From: an uncultured Collinsella sp.
GTDB lineage: Bacteria; Actinomycetota; Coriobacteriia; Coriobacteriales; Coriobacteriaceae
Reading direction: 5' to 3'
NCBI GenBank assembly: GCA_959602645.1
Contig: CAUGTZ010000003.1
Span: forward strand, 1 to 64,000
DNA: 64,000 nt
The translations under genes were made by a program, and so were the position numbers. Positions 35,347 through 43,470 of this stretch are shown here, piece after piece (the stretch's first letter is position 1; every line of letters begins with the position of its first letter). The notes under the pieces are model-generated. The model was not told the origin of the DNA. It saw nothing but the letters and a program-made list of their open reading frames with translations, and did not search any database.

Positions 35347-35721
35347 ATGTACGCAATCGTTAACACGGGCGGCAAGCAGTACAAGGTCGCCACCGACGAT
35401 GTCATCACCGTCGAGAAGATCGAGGGCAATGAGGGCGATAAGATCACCCTGCCGGTTATCTTCCTCAACGATGGTAAGAAGATCGTCACCGATCCCGACA
35501 AGCTGGCCAAGGCCAAGGTTACCGCTCAGATCGTTGAGCAGTTCAAGGGCGAGAAGCAGCTGGTCTTCAAGTTCCACAAGCGCAAGCGCTATCGTCGTCT
35601 GAAGGGTCACCGTCAGCAGCTCACCAAGCTGAAGATCGTGAAGGTTCAGGCTACCTCCCGCGCCAAGAAGGCTGTCAAGGCAGAGGCTGAGGCTGTTGCC
35701 GAGGCTCCCGTCGCCGAGTAG
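35347..35721 (+). CDS. rplU: 50S ribosomal protein L21
   Basis: This 124-residue protein has the MYAIVNTGGKQYKV start and the KRKRYRRLKGHRQQ rRNA-binding segment of L21. It ends in an Ala/Glu-rich tail (about 20 residues) absent from short homologues. The ATG at 35347 is chosen over one 21 nt upstream because it matches the family N-terminus and has AAGGG at a workable distance. Confidence 0.97.
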   Translation: MYAIVNTGGKQYKVATDDVITVEKIEGNEGDKITLPVIFLNDGKKIVTDPDKLAKAKVTAQIVEQFKGEKQLVFKFHKRKRYRRLKGHRQQLTKLKIVKVQATSRAKKAVKAEAEAVAEAPVAE

Positions 35722-35754
35722 ATTACACTCGTAACGAAAGAGTAGGTATACACA

Positions 35755-36012
35755 ATGGCACACAAAAAAGGACTCGGTTCCTCCCGTAATGGCCGTGACT
35801 CCCGCGGTCAGCGCCTTGGCACGAAGCGCTATGCCGGCCAGACGGTAACCACGGGCACGATTCTCGTCCGTCAGCACGGCACGCACATCCACCCGGGTGA
35901 GAACGTTGGCCGTGGCAAGGACGACACGCTGTTCGCGCTGGTCGACGGTACCGTTGAGTTCCACAAGGGTATCAAGCACAGGGTCAGCGTACGCCCGCTC
36001 GCGAACGCGTAA
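35755..36012 (+). CDS. rpmA: 50S ribosomal protein L27
   Basis: This 85-residue protein begins MAHKKGLGSSRNGRDS, with the flexible N-terminal tail that reaches the peptidyl transferase centre. There is no Firmicutes-type cleavable N-terminal extension. It is 33 nt after rplU. Confidence 0.97.
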   Translation: MAHKKGLGSSRNGRDSRGQRLGTKRYAGQTVTTGTILVRQHGTHIHPGENVGRGKDDTLFALVDGTVEFHKGIKHRVSVRPLANA

Positions 36013-36037
36013 TTCACCCTTCATAGAGCACATATGT

Positions 36038-36081
36038 GGGAGGCACTTGAGTTTTAGGATTCAAGGGTCTCCCTCTTTTTT
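36038..36081 (+). terminator. Probable terminator between rpmA and obgE
   Basis: An outer 5-bp stem GGGAG/CTCCC and inner CTTGA/TCAAG are separated by a small internal loop and followed by TCTTTTTT. The helix is interrupted, so read-through into obgE is possible. Confidence 0.6.
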
Positions 36082-36097
36082 GTAGGAGGCGATTCTG

Positions 36098-37585
36098 TTG
36101 TCACAGTTCACCGATATCAGCCGAATTAACGTTTGCGGCGGCGACGGCGGAGCCGGATGCATGTCGTTTAGGCGCGAGGCATTTGTTCCCAAGGGCGGCC
36201 CCGATGGCGGCGACGGCGGTCGTGGCGGCAACGTCGTTATCCAGGCCGACGCTCAGCTTTCCTCGCTGATCGATTACCGCTTTAAGCATCACTTCCGTGC
36301 CGAGCGCGGCACGCATGGCCAGGGTGCCCGCCGCAACGGCAAGAGCGGTGAGGACCTGATTTTGAAAGTCCCCATGGGCACTGTGGTCCGCGAGCTCGAT
36401 CCCGAGACGCAGACTCCGATGTTCGAGATTGCCGACCTGGTGCACGACGGCGAGCGCGTTGTCGTGGCGCCCGGTGGTGCTGGCGGTCTGGGCAACACTC
36501 ACTTTGTGACGTCGGTGCGTCGCGCGCCCGCGTTTGCCCAGCTCGGCGAGCCGGCTGAGGAGCACTGGATCGAGCTCGAGATGAAGCTCATGGCCGATGC
36601 CGCGCTTGTGGGCTTTCCCTCGGTCGGCAAGTCCTCGCTCATCGCGCGTATGAGCGCTGCCCGTCCCAAGATTGCCGACTACCCGTTTACCACGCTTGTG
36701 CCCAATCTGGGCATGGTGCGTGCCGGCGAATATTCTTACGTCGTTGCCGACGTTCCCGGTCTCATCGAGGGCGCGAGCGAGGGTCGTGGCCTGGGCCATC
36801 AGTTCCTGCGCCACATTGAGCGCACGGCCCTGATCATGCATGTCGTTGACATGACGGGCGGATTTGAAGATCGCGATCCGGTTGAGGACTATCGCATTAT
36901 TAACCGTGAGCTCGAGCAGTATGGTGCCGAGCTTTCGGAGCGTCCGCAGATCGTCGTCGCCAACAAATGCGACGCTCCGGGTACGGCCGATAAGATTGCC
37001 GACCTTAAGCGTGCGGCGCTCGATGATGGTCATATGTTCTTTGCCGTCTCCGCTGTGACGGGTGCCGGTCTCAACACGTTGATGCTTGCCGTGGGCGAGC
37101 AGGTGGCCAAGCTTCGCGCTGAACTTGCGGTTTCCGATGAGCCGGTCGATCTGCGCGACGAGGAGTGGGAGCGTCGCCGCCTGCAGCGCGAGAAGCGCTT
37201 CCGTATCGTCCAGGAGGAGCCCGGTGCCTTCCGTGTGGTCGGTCGCGCCATCGAGCGCTTGGTTATTCAGACCGACTGGGAAAACGAGGAAGCCGTCATC
37301 TACCTGCAGCATAAGTTTTCCCGCATGGGCGTTGACGATGCGCTCCAAAAGGCCGGCTGCCGTGCCGGCGACGAGGTTCGCATTTGCCAGCGCGCCTTTG
37401 ACTTTGAGGGCGCCGAGGACTTCTCGGAGTTCGAGGACGAGCTCGAGGACGGTAGCGAGGACCTCGTCGTCGAGGTCGTTGACGTCGCTGATGATAGCTT
37501 GGAGGCTGTCGACGCGGTGGATGCCATTGACGGTACCGATGACGCTGTTGCTGCGGAAGACGTCGAGACCCCGGAGGGCGAGTAG
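36098..37585 (+). CDS. obgE: GTPase Obg
   Basis: This 495-residue protein has an N-terminal Gly-rich Obg fold (1-160), a G domain with G1 GFPSVGKS at 172-179, the FTTLVPNLG switch I, DVPGLIEGAS and NKCD, and an OCT domain from about 335. The last 60 residues form an Asp/Glu/Val-rich acidic tail. It acts in 50S assembly and stress signalling. TTG start at 36098 with AGGAGG. nadD follows after 3 nt. Confidence 0.95.
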   Translation: MSQFTDISRINVCGGDGGAGCMSFRREAFVPKGGPDGGDGGRGGNVVIQADAQLSSLIDYRFKHHFRAERGTHGQGARRNGKSGEDLILKVPMGTVVRELDPETQTPMFEIADLVHDGERVVVAPGGAGGLGNTHFVTSVRRAPAFAQLGEPAEEHWIELEMKLMADAALVGFPSVGKSSLIARMSAARPKIADYPFTTLVPNLGMVRAGEYSYVVADVPGLIEGASEGRGLGHQFLRHIERTALIMHVVDMTGGFEDRDPVEDYRIINRELEQYGAELSERPQIVVANKCDAPGTADKIADLKRAALDDGHMFFAVSAVTGAGLNTLMLAVGEQVAKLRAELAVSDEPVDLRDEEWERRRLQREKRFRIVQEEPGAFRVVGRAIERLVIQTDWENEEAVIYLQHKFSRMGVDDALQKAGCRAGDEVRICQRAFDFEGAEDFSEFEDELEDGSEDLVVEVVDVADDSLEAVDAVDAIDGTDDAVAAEDVETPEGE

Positions 37586-37588
37586 GCC

Positions 37589-38266
37589 ATGTCGCTGCGC
37601 GGTGGAATCGGTCTGCCCGAGCTTCCCATAGAGGACGGGCAGGAGTTTAGGCTCGGCATTATGGGTGGTACCTTTGACCCCATCCATTACGGTCACCTGG
37701 TGACCGCCGAGCAGGCACGTGAGTCCCTCGACTTGGACGCCGTCCTCTTTATGCCGGCGGGCTCGCCTGCCTTTAAACTCGACAAACCGGTGACGCCGGC
37801 CGAGGACCGTTATGCCATGACGGTCCTCGCGACCGCCGCGAACCCGGCCTTTTTGGCAAGCCGTTTCGAGATCGATCGTGCCGGTATCACCTACACAGCC
37901 GATACGCTGCGCGCCCTTCGCGAGTTTTACCCGCCTCAGGTAAAGCTTTACTTTATTACGGGTGCCGATGCGATTATCGATATTGTGACCTGGCACAATG
38001 CTGATGAGATTGCCGAGCTGGCAACCTTTATTGCTGCGACGCGTCCCGGCTTTGACATCGATACGGCGCGAGCGCGGATTAAGGAATCGGGACTGCCATT
38101 CGACGTGCGCTATATTCAGATTCCGGCGCTGGCGATTAGCTCGACCAACATTCGCAAGCGGGTTGCTCGCGGCATGAGCGTGCGCTATCTTACGAGCGAG
38201 TCCGTGCTCGGCTATATCCGTAAACGCGGCCTGTATGCCGATCTTGGGCAAGACGATTTTGATTGA
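37589..38266 (+). CDS. nadD: Nicotinate-nucleotide adenylyltransferase
   Basis: This 225-residue protein joins ATP and nicotinate mononucleotide in NAD synthesis. GIMGGTFDPIHYGHL (about 23-37) holds the HxGH-type nucleotidyl-transfer motif and ISSTNIRKRV the second ATP-binding motif. About 20 extra N-terminal residues precede the usual start. It is in the usual obgE-nadD-yqeK-rsfS order. Confidence 0.95.
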   Translation: MSLRGGIGLPELPIEDGQEFRLGIMGGTFDPIHYGHLVTAEQARESLDLDAVLFMPAGSPAFKLDKPVTPAEDRYAMTVLATAANPAFLASRFEIDRAGITYTADTLRALREFYPPQVKLYFITGADAIIDIVTWHNADEIAELATFIAATRPGFDIDTARARIKESGLPFDVRYIQIPALAISSTNIRKRVARGMSVRYLTSESVLGYIRKRGLYADLGQDDFD

Positions 38267-38278
38267 TGGGGGAGAACG

Positions 38279-38887
38279 TTGTCGGTAGAAGATCAGTTTG
38301 AGGGCGACGAGCGCGCGCTCTTGACGCGCATCCACGAGTTGCTCGATGTGCGCATGAAGGATAAGCGTAAGCGCTACGTGCATTCGCTCGGGGTTGCCGA
38401 GACTGCGTTGCACCTAGCCGAGGTGTACGGTGTCAACCGCTTTGATGCCGCTGCCGCTGGCCTGATCCATGACTGGGATAAAGTGCTCTCCGACGACGAG
38501 CTGGTCACGCGCGCTCTGCATTACGGCATTAAGATTGCCGGCTCTCCTTCTGCCGCGACGCCGCTTTTGCATGGCCCGGTTGCCGCCTATGAGCTTCCGC
38601 AGCTTTTTCCCGAGCTGTCGCCGGCGGTCTTTCAGGCTGTCGACCGTCACACCGTGGGCGCTTGCGACATGACGCCGCTCGATATGGTGGTCTTTGTGGC
38701 CGATGCCATCGAACCCAACCGCCACGGTGATTATGCCCATGCGCTGCGCAAGATGGTGGGGAAGTCCTCGCTCGACGAGTTGTTCTTCTCCTGTTTTGCG
38801 CAGGGTCTGGTCTATGTGATCCAGACCGGGCGTTATCTTTATCCCACGGCTATTACGATTTACAACCATTACGCCCAGCTGCGCTAG
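38279..38887 (+). CDS. yqeK: HD-domain hydrolase, YqeK family (Ap4A hydrolase)
   Basis: This 202-residue protein has RYVHSLGVAETA and GLIHDWDK (the HD metal site), then the HGPVAAYEL and DRHTVG metal-ligand regions. The Bacillus YqeK family cleaves diadenosine tetraphosphate symmetrically. A TTG start at 38279 with GGGGGA upstream fits. Confidence 0.9.
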   Translation: MSVEDQFEGDERALLTRIHELLDVRMKDKRKRYVHSLGVAETALHLAEVYGVNRFDAAAAGLIHDWDKVLSDDELVTRALHYGIKIAGSPSAATPLLHGPVAAYELPQLFPELSPAVFQAVDRHTVGACDMTPLDMVVFVADAIEPNRHGDYAHALRKMVGKSSLDELFFSCFAQGLVYVIQTGRYLYPTAITIYNHYAQLR

Positions 38888-38914
38888 CTCGGGCTGTCTA
38901 GAAAGAGGTATTCC

Positions 38915-39370
38915 ATGGCCGACGAGACCATGACCGACGAGCAGATTCTTGAAGGTGTGGAGCACAAGAGCTTCGTTGCCACGTCCGATCGCTCTGCCGC
39001 AACGCTTTCCGCGAGCGGTGTCGCCGCCGAGGATGTCGCCCGCGCCGCCGCGCAGGCCGCCTACGACAAGAAGGGCGAGGACGTGCAAGTGCTCGACCTG
39101 ACCGAGCTTTCCGACGTGTGCGACTACTTTGTGCTCGCCACCGGTGCCAATAACCGTCAGGTCGATTCGATCGTCGACGAGATTGAGGAGAAGGTCGCCG
39201 AGGCTTGCGGCGAGCACCCGTTTTCCATCGAGGGTCGCGAGCAGAAGACCTGGATGCTCATGGACTACGGTTCGGTTGTCGTTCACGTCTTCACTCCCGA
39301 GGCGCGCGAGTTCTACCGCCTCGAAAAGCTCTGGGGCGACGCCCCCCAGCTTCCCCTTGACCTCCTTTAG
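38915..39370 (+). CDS. rsfS: Ribosomal silencing factor RsfS
   Basis: The 151-residue protein carries the RsfS/Iojap core from about residue 45 (VLDLTELSDVCDYFVLATG, then WMLMDYGSVVVHVF and FYRLEKLWGDAP). It binds L14 and blocks subunit joining. The first 44 residues are an extra, Thr/Asp/Ala-rich extension not found in minimal members. Confidence 0.94.
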   Translation: MADETMTDEQILEGVEHKSFVATSDRSAATLSASGVAAEDVARAAAQAAYDKKGEDVQVLDLTELSDVCDYFVLATGANNRQVDSIVDEIEEKVAEACGEHPFSIEGREQKTWMLMDYGSVVVHVFTPEAREFYRLEKLWGDAPQLPLDLL

Positions 39371-39380
39371 TAGTTCATTT

Positions 39381-39409
39381 GGGACGGGGCTTTTTAGCTA
39401 ACCTTTACC
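39381..39409. repeat. Half copy of the GGGACGGGG element
   Basis: Positions 39381-39403 match, with single-base indels, the minus strand of 47463-47438 (GGGACGGGG, T-run, AGCTA, CC). A TTTACC hexamer follows at 39404. Confidence 0.6.
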
Positions 39410-39413
39410 GTTC

Positions 39414-39456
39414 GCCGGGCAGCTGCATCATTCGCAGCTGCCCGGCTTTCTTTTTG
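39414..39456. terminator. Terminator after rsfS, convergent with dinB
   Basis: A perfect 13-bp stem (39414-39426 with 39434-39446), a 7-nt loop and a T-rich tail on the plus strand. Confidence 0.9.
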
Positions 39457-39465
39457 TCTAAGGGA

Positions 39466-40719
39466 CTAATCGTTGAAGCGGGATTGGCGGCCGAAGGAGA
39501 GAGCGGTGTCGCCGAACTTGTCTCGGACGGCGTCGATGACGAGCGAGAGGTCGCGACGGTCGCTGGATTGGGCTCCGCGGTCGTCGATTTCGCAGAACAG
39601 GTCGGTCTGGATGCCGCCCTGATGGTCGAAGTCGCTCATGCCGATGCCCGCCAGGCGCACATGCATGCCTTCCTGCCAGATGTTGTCGAGCAGCTCGAGC
39701 GCCACCGCCACAAAGATGTTCTCATCGTCGGTCGGATGCGGCAGCCGGCGCTGTGCCGAGCGACCGCTTCCATACGAATACTTGAGTTTGAGCGTCACCG
39801 TGGCGCCCGTTAGTCCCTGACGGCGCAGGCGACGTCCGACCGACTCTCCCAGCAGCGCAATCGCCGCTTCGATGTCCCCACGCTCAGTTAAATCTTTCGC
39901 AAAGGTGCGTTCATTGCTGACCGACTTGACCTCGCGCTCTTCATCGAGGCTCGTGACTTCGGAGAGTTCGAGTCCCAGCGCACGCTGGCGCATGCGTTCG
40001 CCGTTGATGCCAAAAATAGACGCCAAGGTGGATTCCGGTGCGCGGGATAGCTCGCCGAGCGTGTAGATGCGCATGCGGCGCAGTCGCTCTTCTGCCGAGC
40101 GCCCGATGCCGCTCATGGCAGATACCGGCAGCGCTGCCAAAAAGCGCTGCTCGGTTCCAGGGCGTACGATGGTCAGCCCAAATGGCTTGTCCCGCTCGCT
40201 TGCGATCTTTGCGACCGTCTTGTTGCAGCCCACGCCAATTGAGCAGGTCACTCCCAGCGCTGCCACGCGGTCGCTTATGCGCCGTGCAACCAGCAGCGGG
40301 TCCTCGGGTGCAAAGCGACCTGGCGTGATGTCGATAAAGGCCTCGTCGATGGATACGCGCTCAACGCGCGGGGTCTCGTCGGCGAGAATCGCCATGACCT
40401 GCGCGCTGACCTCGTGGTAGCGATCGAAATGCCCATGCGTCCAAATGGCCTGCGGACAGAGACGTCGTGCCTCGGCCGAGGGCATGGCGGAGTGCACGCC
40501 AAAGCGACGCGCCTCGTATGAGCAGGTGGACACAACGCCGCGGGAATCGGCATCGCCACCCACGATGAGCGGCTTGCCGCGCCACTCGGGATGGTCGAGC
40601 ATCTCCACGCTCGCAAAAAACGCATCGAGGTCCATGAGGCCCACCGCCGGACCCGTCCAGGGAGGCGGCGTGACGCCCATGGCATCCTCATAACCGTATG
40701 TATGTTCGCGTCTTTTCAT
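39466..40719 (-). CDS. dinB: DNA polymerase IV (Y family)
   Basis: This 417-residue translesion polymerase has the catalytic acids Asp30 and Asp32 in MDLDAFFASVE and Asp125-Glu126 in SIDEAFID, and a GVGCNKTVAKIAS helix-hairpin region; the little-finger domain covers about 255-375. There are two possible starts. The ATG at 40719 lies only 6 nt after a TATACT -10 element and has no ribosome site, as in leaderless mRNAs. The ATG at 40680 has GAGG 5 nt upstream and would remove 13 residues. It is alone on the minus strand between two translation operons. Confidence 0.92.
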   Translation of the reverse strand: MKRREHTYGYEDAMGVTPPPWTGPAVGLMDLDAFFASVEMLDHPEWRGKPLIVGGDADSRGVVSTCSYEARRFGVHSAMPSAEARRLCPQAIWTHGHFDRYHEVSAQVMAILADETPRVERVSIDEAFIDITPGRFAPEDPLLVARRISDRVAALGVTCSIGVGCNKTVAKIASERDKPFGLTIVRPGTEQRFLAALPVSAMSGIGRSAEERLRRMRIYTLGELSRAPESTLASIFGINGERMRQRALGLELSEVTSLDEEREVKSVSNERTFAKDLTERGDIEAAIALLGESVGRRLRRQGLTGATVTLKLKYSYGSGRSAQRRLPHPTDDENIFVAVALELLDNIWQEGMHVRLAGIGMSDFDHQGGIQTDLFCEIDDRGAQSSDRRDLSLVIDAVRDKFGDTALSFGRQSRFND

Positions 40720-40725
40720 GGCATG

Positions 40726-40731
40726 AGTATA
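40726..40731 (-). promoter_or_regulatory. -10 element of dinB
   Basis: TATACT on the minus strand ends 6 nt before the ATG at 40719. No clear -35 is seen. Confidence 0.5.
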
Positions 40732-40835
40732 CCGCGCGGCTCATGTGGGGTGCGTGGATGTGCTTGCAAATCGAGAATTCTTGTCTAAGATATGGATTTG
40801 CCTTCGACTATACCGAAGAAGTTGGTCTCACGGAC

Positions 40836-40864
40836 TTCACCTGCCCGCGTCGATGGCGTATTAT
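40836..40864 (+). promoter_or_regulatory. Promoter of the rpsP operon
   Basis: TTCACC (40836-40841) and TATTAT (40859-40864) with a 17-nt spacer. A small GCAGC/GCTGC hairpin lies in the 50-nt leader that follows. Confidence 0.65.
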
Positions 40865-40920
40865 GTTCAACTGTTTGTTTGTAGTTGCAGCCTAAAGCTG
40901 CTTGGTTGGAGGAGTTTCCT

Positions 40921-41262
40921 TTGGCAGTCAAGATTCGCCTTGCTCGTCACGGCGCTAAGAAGCGTCCGTACTACCGTGTCGTCGTCGCCGATTCCCGCGC
41001 CCCGCGTGACGGTCGTATCATCGAGGAGGTCGGCCGCTACAACCCGATGACCGCCCCCAAGACCATCAACCTCGATCTCGAAAAGATCGCTGACTGGCAG
41101 TCCAAGGGCGCTCAGCTCACCGACGCTGTCGCTGCTCTGGTCAAGGCCGCCAACGAGGGCGAGAAGACCGAGACCGTCGTCAAGAAGTCCAAGAAGCAGC
41201 TCGCCAAAGAGGCCGAGGCCGCTAAGGCTGCCGCTGAGGCCACTGAGGGCGCCGAGGAGTAA
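40921..41262 (+). CDS. rpsP: 30S ribosomal protein S16
   Basis: This 113-residue protein begins (M)AVKIRLARHGAKKRPYYRVVVAD, the S16 signature. The TTG at 40921 has GGAGGA upstream; the frame further upstream is not coding. An Ala/Lys/Glu-rich tail of about 30 residues follows the S16 core. First gene of rpsP-khpA-rimM-trmD-lepB. Confidence 0.97.
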   Translation: MAVKIRLARHGAKKRPYYRVVVADSRAPRDGRIIEEVGRYNPMTAPKTINLDLEKIADWQSKGAQLTDAVAALVKAANEGEKTETVVKKSKKQLAKEAEAAKAAAEATEGAEE

Positions 41263-41265
41263 ATC

Positions 41266-41550
41266 GTGCCTGAGGTTGACGCTGCACAGCTCGAGGGTGA
41301 GGCAATGCTCTCAGATCGCATCGCCGATCTCGTCGAATATCTCGTTGTTCAGATCGTCGACGACCCGGATTCCGTGAGCCTTGAGGTCATCGACGGTGAC
41401 GACGCCTCCACGATTGAGGTTTCGGTTGCCGAGGATGACGTCGCTAAGGTCATCGGCCGTCGTGGCCGTACCATCAAGGCCATTCGCACGCTCGCCCGTG
41501 CACTGGCCGCTCGCCTCGACACTGCAGTCGAGGTAGAGGTTCTGGGCTAG
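41266..41550 (+). CDS. khpA: KH-domain RNA-binding protein
   Basis: This 94-residue protein has a single KH domain with the GRRGRT form of the GxxG loop (KVIGRRGRTIKAIRTL). In other Gram-positives KhpA pairs with KhpB/Jag and binds many RNAs. GTG 41266 has GAGGAG 6 nt upstream; an internal ATG at 41305 would give the shorter form usual in the family. Confidence 0.93.
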   Translation: MPEVDAAQLEGEAMLSDRIADLVEYLVVQIVDDPDSVSLEVIDGDDASTIEVSVAEDDVAKVIGRRGRTIKAIRTLARALAARLDTAVEVEVLG

Positions 41551-41554
41551 GACC

Positions 41555-42076
41555 TTGAGGTCCCAGTACAAAAACATCGCCCGTGTGGTCAAGCCGCACG
41601 GAAGGAAGGGGGAGGTCCTCGCGCAGCCGCTGCGGGGGCTTCCTTCTGTATTGACGCCGGGTATGCGCGTCGCCTTGACGCCGCCGGCGCTCAAGCGCGA
41701 CCGTTTTTGCACGGTCACATCCGTCACCGATACGGGCGATGGCGATCTGGTCTCGTTTGAGGGCATTGACGACTTGACGGCCGCCGAGGGCATCACCGGA
41801 TGCTACGTGCTGGCAAATCGTGACGACTTTGAGCTCGATTCGCTCGACGCCGCCTATACCGATCTGATGGGTCGCGAGGTGGTTGACGAGCGCTTTGGCT
41901 CGCTCGGCACGATTGTCGAGATCATGTCGACGCCCGCCAACGATGTTTGGGTTGTCGAGGGCGATCGGTACGGCGAGGTGCTGATTCCCGTGATCGAGCA
42001 GGTTGTGCTCGATCTTCCCGATCAGGGGACAATTTCCGTCCATGTTATGGATGGTTTGATCGATATGGACAAGTAG
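41555..42076 (+). CDS. rimM: 16S rRNA processing protein RimM
   Basis: This 173-residue protein has an N-terminal barrel (KNIARVVKPHGRKGEVLAQPL) and a C-terminal PRC-barrel (LMGREVVDERFGSLGTIVEI). It assists 30S maturation with S19. It starts at TTG 41555, 4 nt after khpA. Confidence 0.94.
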   Translation: MRSQYKNIARVVKPHGRKGEVLAQPLRGLPSVLTPGMRVALTPPALKRDRFCTVTSVTDTGDGDLVSFEGIDDLTAAEGITGCYVLANRDDFELDSLDAAYTDLMGREVVDERFGSLGTIVEIMSTPANDVWVVEGDRYGEVLIPVIEQVVLDLPDQGTISVHVMDGLIDMDK

Positions 42077-42086
42077 GGAGGAAAAC

Positions 42087-42845
42087 ATGCTGATCGAGAC
42101 CCTTTCGGTCTTTCCCGAGATGTTTGAGCCCGTCATGTCCACATCGATCTTGGGCCGCGCCCGCAAGGCCGGCCTTTTTGATTTTAAGGCCTACAACCTG
42201 CGTGACTGGACGCACGACCGTCATCGTACCGTTGATGACGAGCCGTACGGCGGCGGGCAGGGCATGCTCATGAAGGTCGAGCCCATCGCCGAGGCTATCG
42301 AGGCAATTCGTTCGGAGGGTTCCAAGCCCACGGTTGTGTTTTTTACGCCCTGTGGCGAGCCCTTTACGCAGCATGTTGCCGAGCGCCTACTCAAAAGCGA
42401 GCGCCTGCTGTTTGTATGCAGCCGATACGAGGGCGTCGACGAGCGCGCGTATGCGTATGCCGACGAGCGCCTGTCGATCGGCGACTACGTGCTTACGGGC
42501 GGCGAGCTTCCCGCTATGGTCGTTGCCGACGCCGTCGTGCGTCTGATTCCCGGCGCCCTTGGTGACGAGATGAGCAACGTCGATGAGTCGTTCTCGACTG
42601 CCGAGGACGGTGGCCTGCTCGAGTACGCGCAGTACACCCGTCCCGCCGAGTTCAACGGCGAGGGCGTGCCTCCTGTGCTCGTGAGTGGCGATCACGCCAA
42701 AGTTGACGCCTGGCGCCGCAAGAACGCCATCGAGCGCACCTGCCGCTGGCGTCCCGACCTGATCGAGACGGCGCGGCTTACGCCCGAGGAACGCGCATAC
42801 GCGCAGGAGATCCTGGACGCATCGTATTCGCAGAGCGAGGAGTGA
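42087..42845 (+). CDS. trmD: tRNA (guanine-37-N1)-methyltransferase
   Basis: This 252-residue SPOUT methyltransferase starts MLIETLSVFPEMF; the SAM-binding trefoil knot includes SRYEGVDERA, SIGDYVLTGGELPA and the catalytic Asp region. It methylates G37 of tRNAs that read CNN codons. The lepB start overlaps or abuts its stop codon. Confidence 0.96.
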   Translation: MLIETLSVFPEMFEPVMSTSILGRARKAGLFDFKAYNLRDWTHDRHRTVDDEPYGGGQGMLMKVEPIAEAIEAIRSEGSKPTVVFFTPCGEPFTQHVAERLLKSERLLFVCSRYEGVDERAYAYADERLSIGDYVLTGGELPAMVVADAVVRLIPGALGDEMSNVDESFSTAEDGGLLEYAQYTRPAEFNGEGVPPVLVSGDHAKVDAWRRKNAIERTCRWRPDLIETARLTPEERAYAQEILDASYSQSEE

Positions 42846-42847
42846 GA

Positions 42848-43411
42848 ATGGTTCCATCGCAGCATTCCGTGCTAAAGGGTGCGTTTGAGTGGATCGCGGT
42901 CGTCGCGATTGCACTGGTCGCCACCTTCTTGATTCGCTCGTTTGTGGTCGAGCCCTTTGTGGTGCCCACCGGTTCCATGGAGTCCACGATCGAGATCGGC
43001 GACCAGATCTTGGCGCAAAAGGTGAGCCTCGAGCTCGGCCAGCCCGTCAGCCAAGGCGATATCGTGGTGTTCCACAACCCCGATGGCACCTCCGAGCACG
43101 ATGTTCTCGTCAAGCGTGTTATTGCCACGGCCGGCCAGACGGTCGACCTTCAGGACGGCAAGGTGGTCGTTGACGGCCAAGCGCTCGACGAGGACTACAC
43201 GACCGGCATGAGCTGGCCGCTTTCGGTCCAGGCTCCCGGCGCTCAGGTAAGCTATCCCTACACCGTTCCCGACGGGTGCGTGTGGGTGATGGGTGACAAC
43301 CGCGAAAACTCTGCCGACTCACGCTACTTTGGTCCCGTCGATCGCTCTGATTTGATCGCCGTGGCGCTTGTGCGCTACTGGCCGCTCAACCGCATCGGCA
43401 CTATCGATTAA
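42848..43411 (+). CDS. lepB: Signal peptidase I
   Basis: This 187-residue protein has one N-terminal TM helix (12-34) followed by the catalytic domain outside the membrane. Ser43 sits in PTGSMEST and the general-base Lys89 in VLVKRVIA; MGDNRENSADSRYFGPV is the last family box. ATG 42848 has GAGGAG upstream; a GTG at 42842 is the alternative. lepB at this position, between trmD and rplS, is the usual order, but rplS lies 7 kb further on. Confidence 0.95.
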   Translation: MVPSQHSVLKGAFEWIAVVAIALVATFLIRSFVVEPFVVPTGSMESTIEIGDQILAQKVSLELGQPVSQGDIVVFHNPDGTSEHDVLVKRVIATAGQTVDLQDGKVVVDGQALDEDYTTGMSWPLSVQAPGAQVSYPYTVPDGCVWVMGDNRENSADSRYFGPVDRSDLIAVALVRYWPLNRIGTID

Positions 43412-43470
43412 AAACCGCTATAGTACAGTACCTAACCGTGTAATCGTTTCGACGAGGGGATATTAGAGGC

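Noticed and set aside
36101..38413. A 770-codon open frame on the minus strand opposite obgE-nadD-yqeK
   Set aside because: It is antisense to three well-supported genes, has no recognisable domains, and arises because GC-rich codon use removes stops on the other strand.
43412..43470. T-box leader before glyQ
   Set aside because: The gap is only 59 nt and has no T-box consensus or terminator hairpin.
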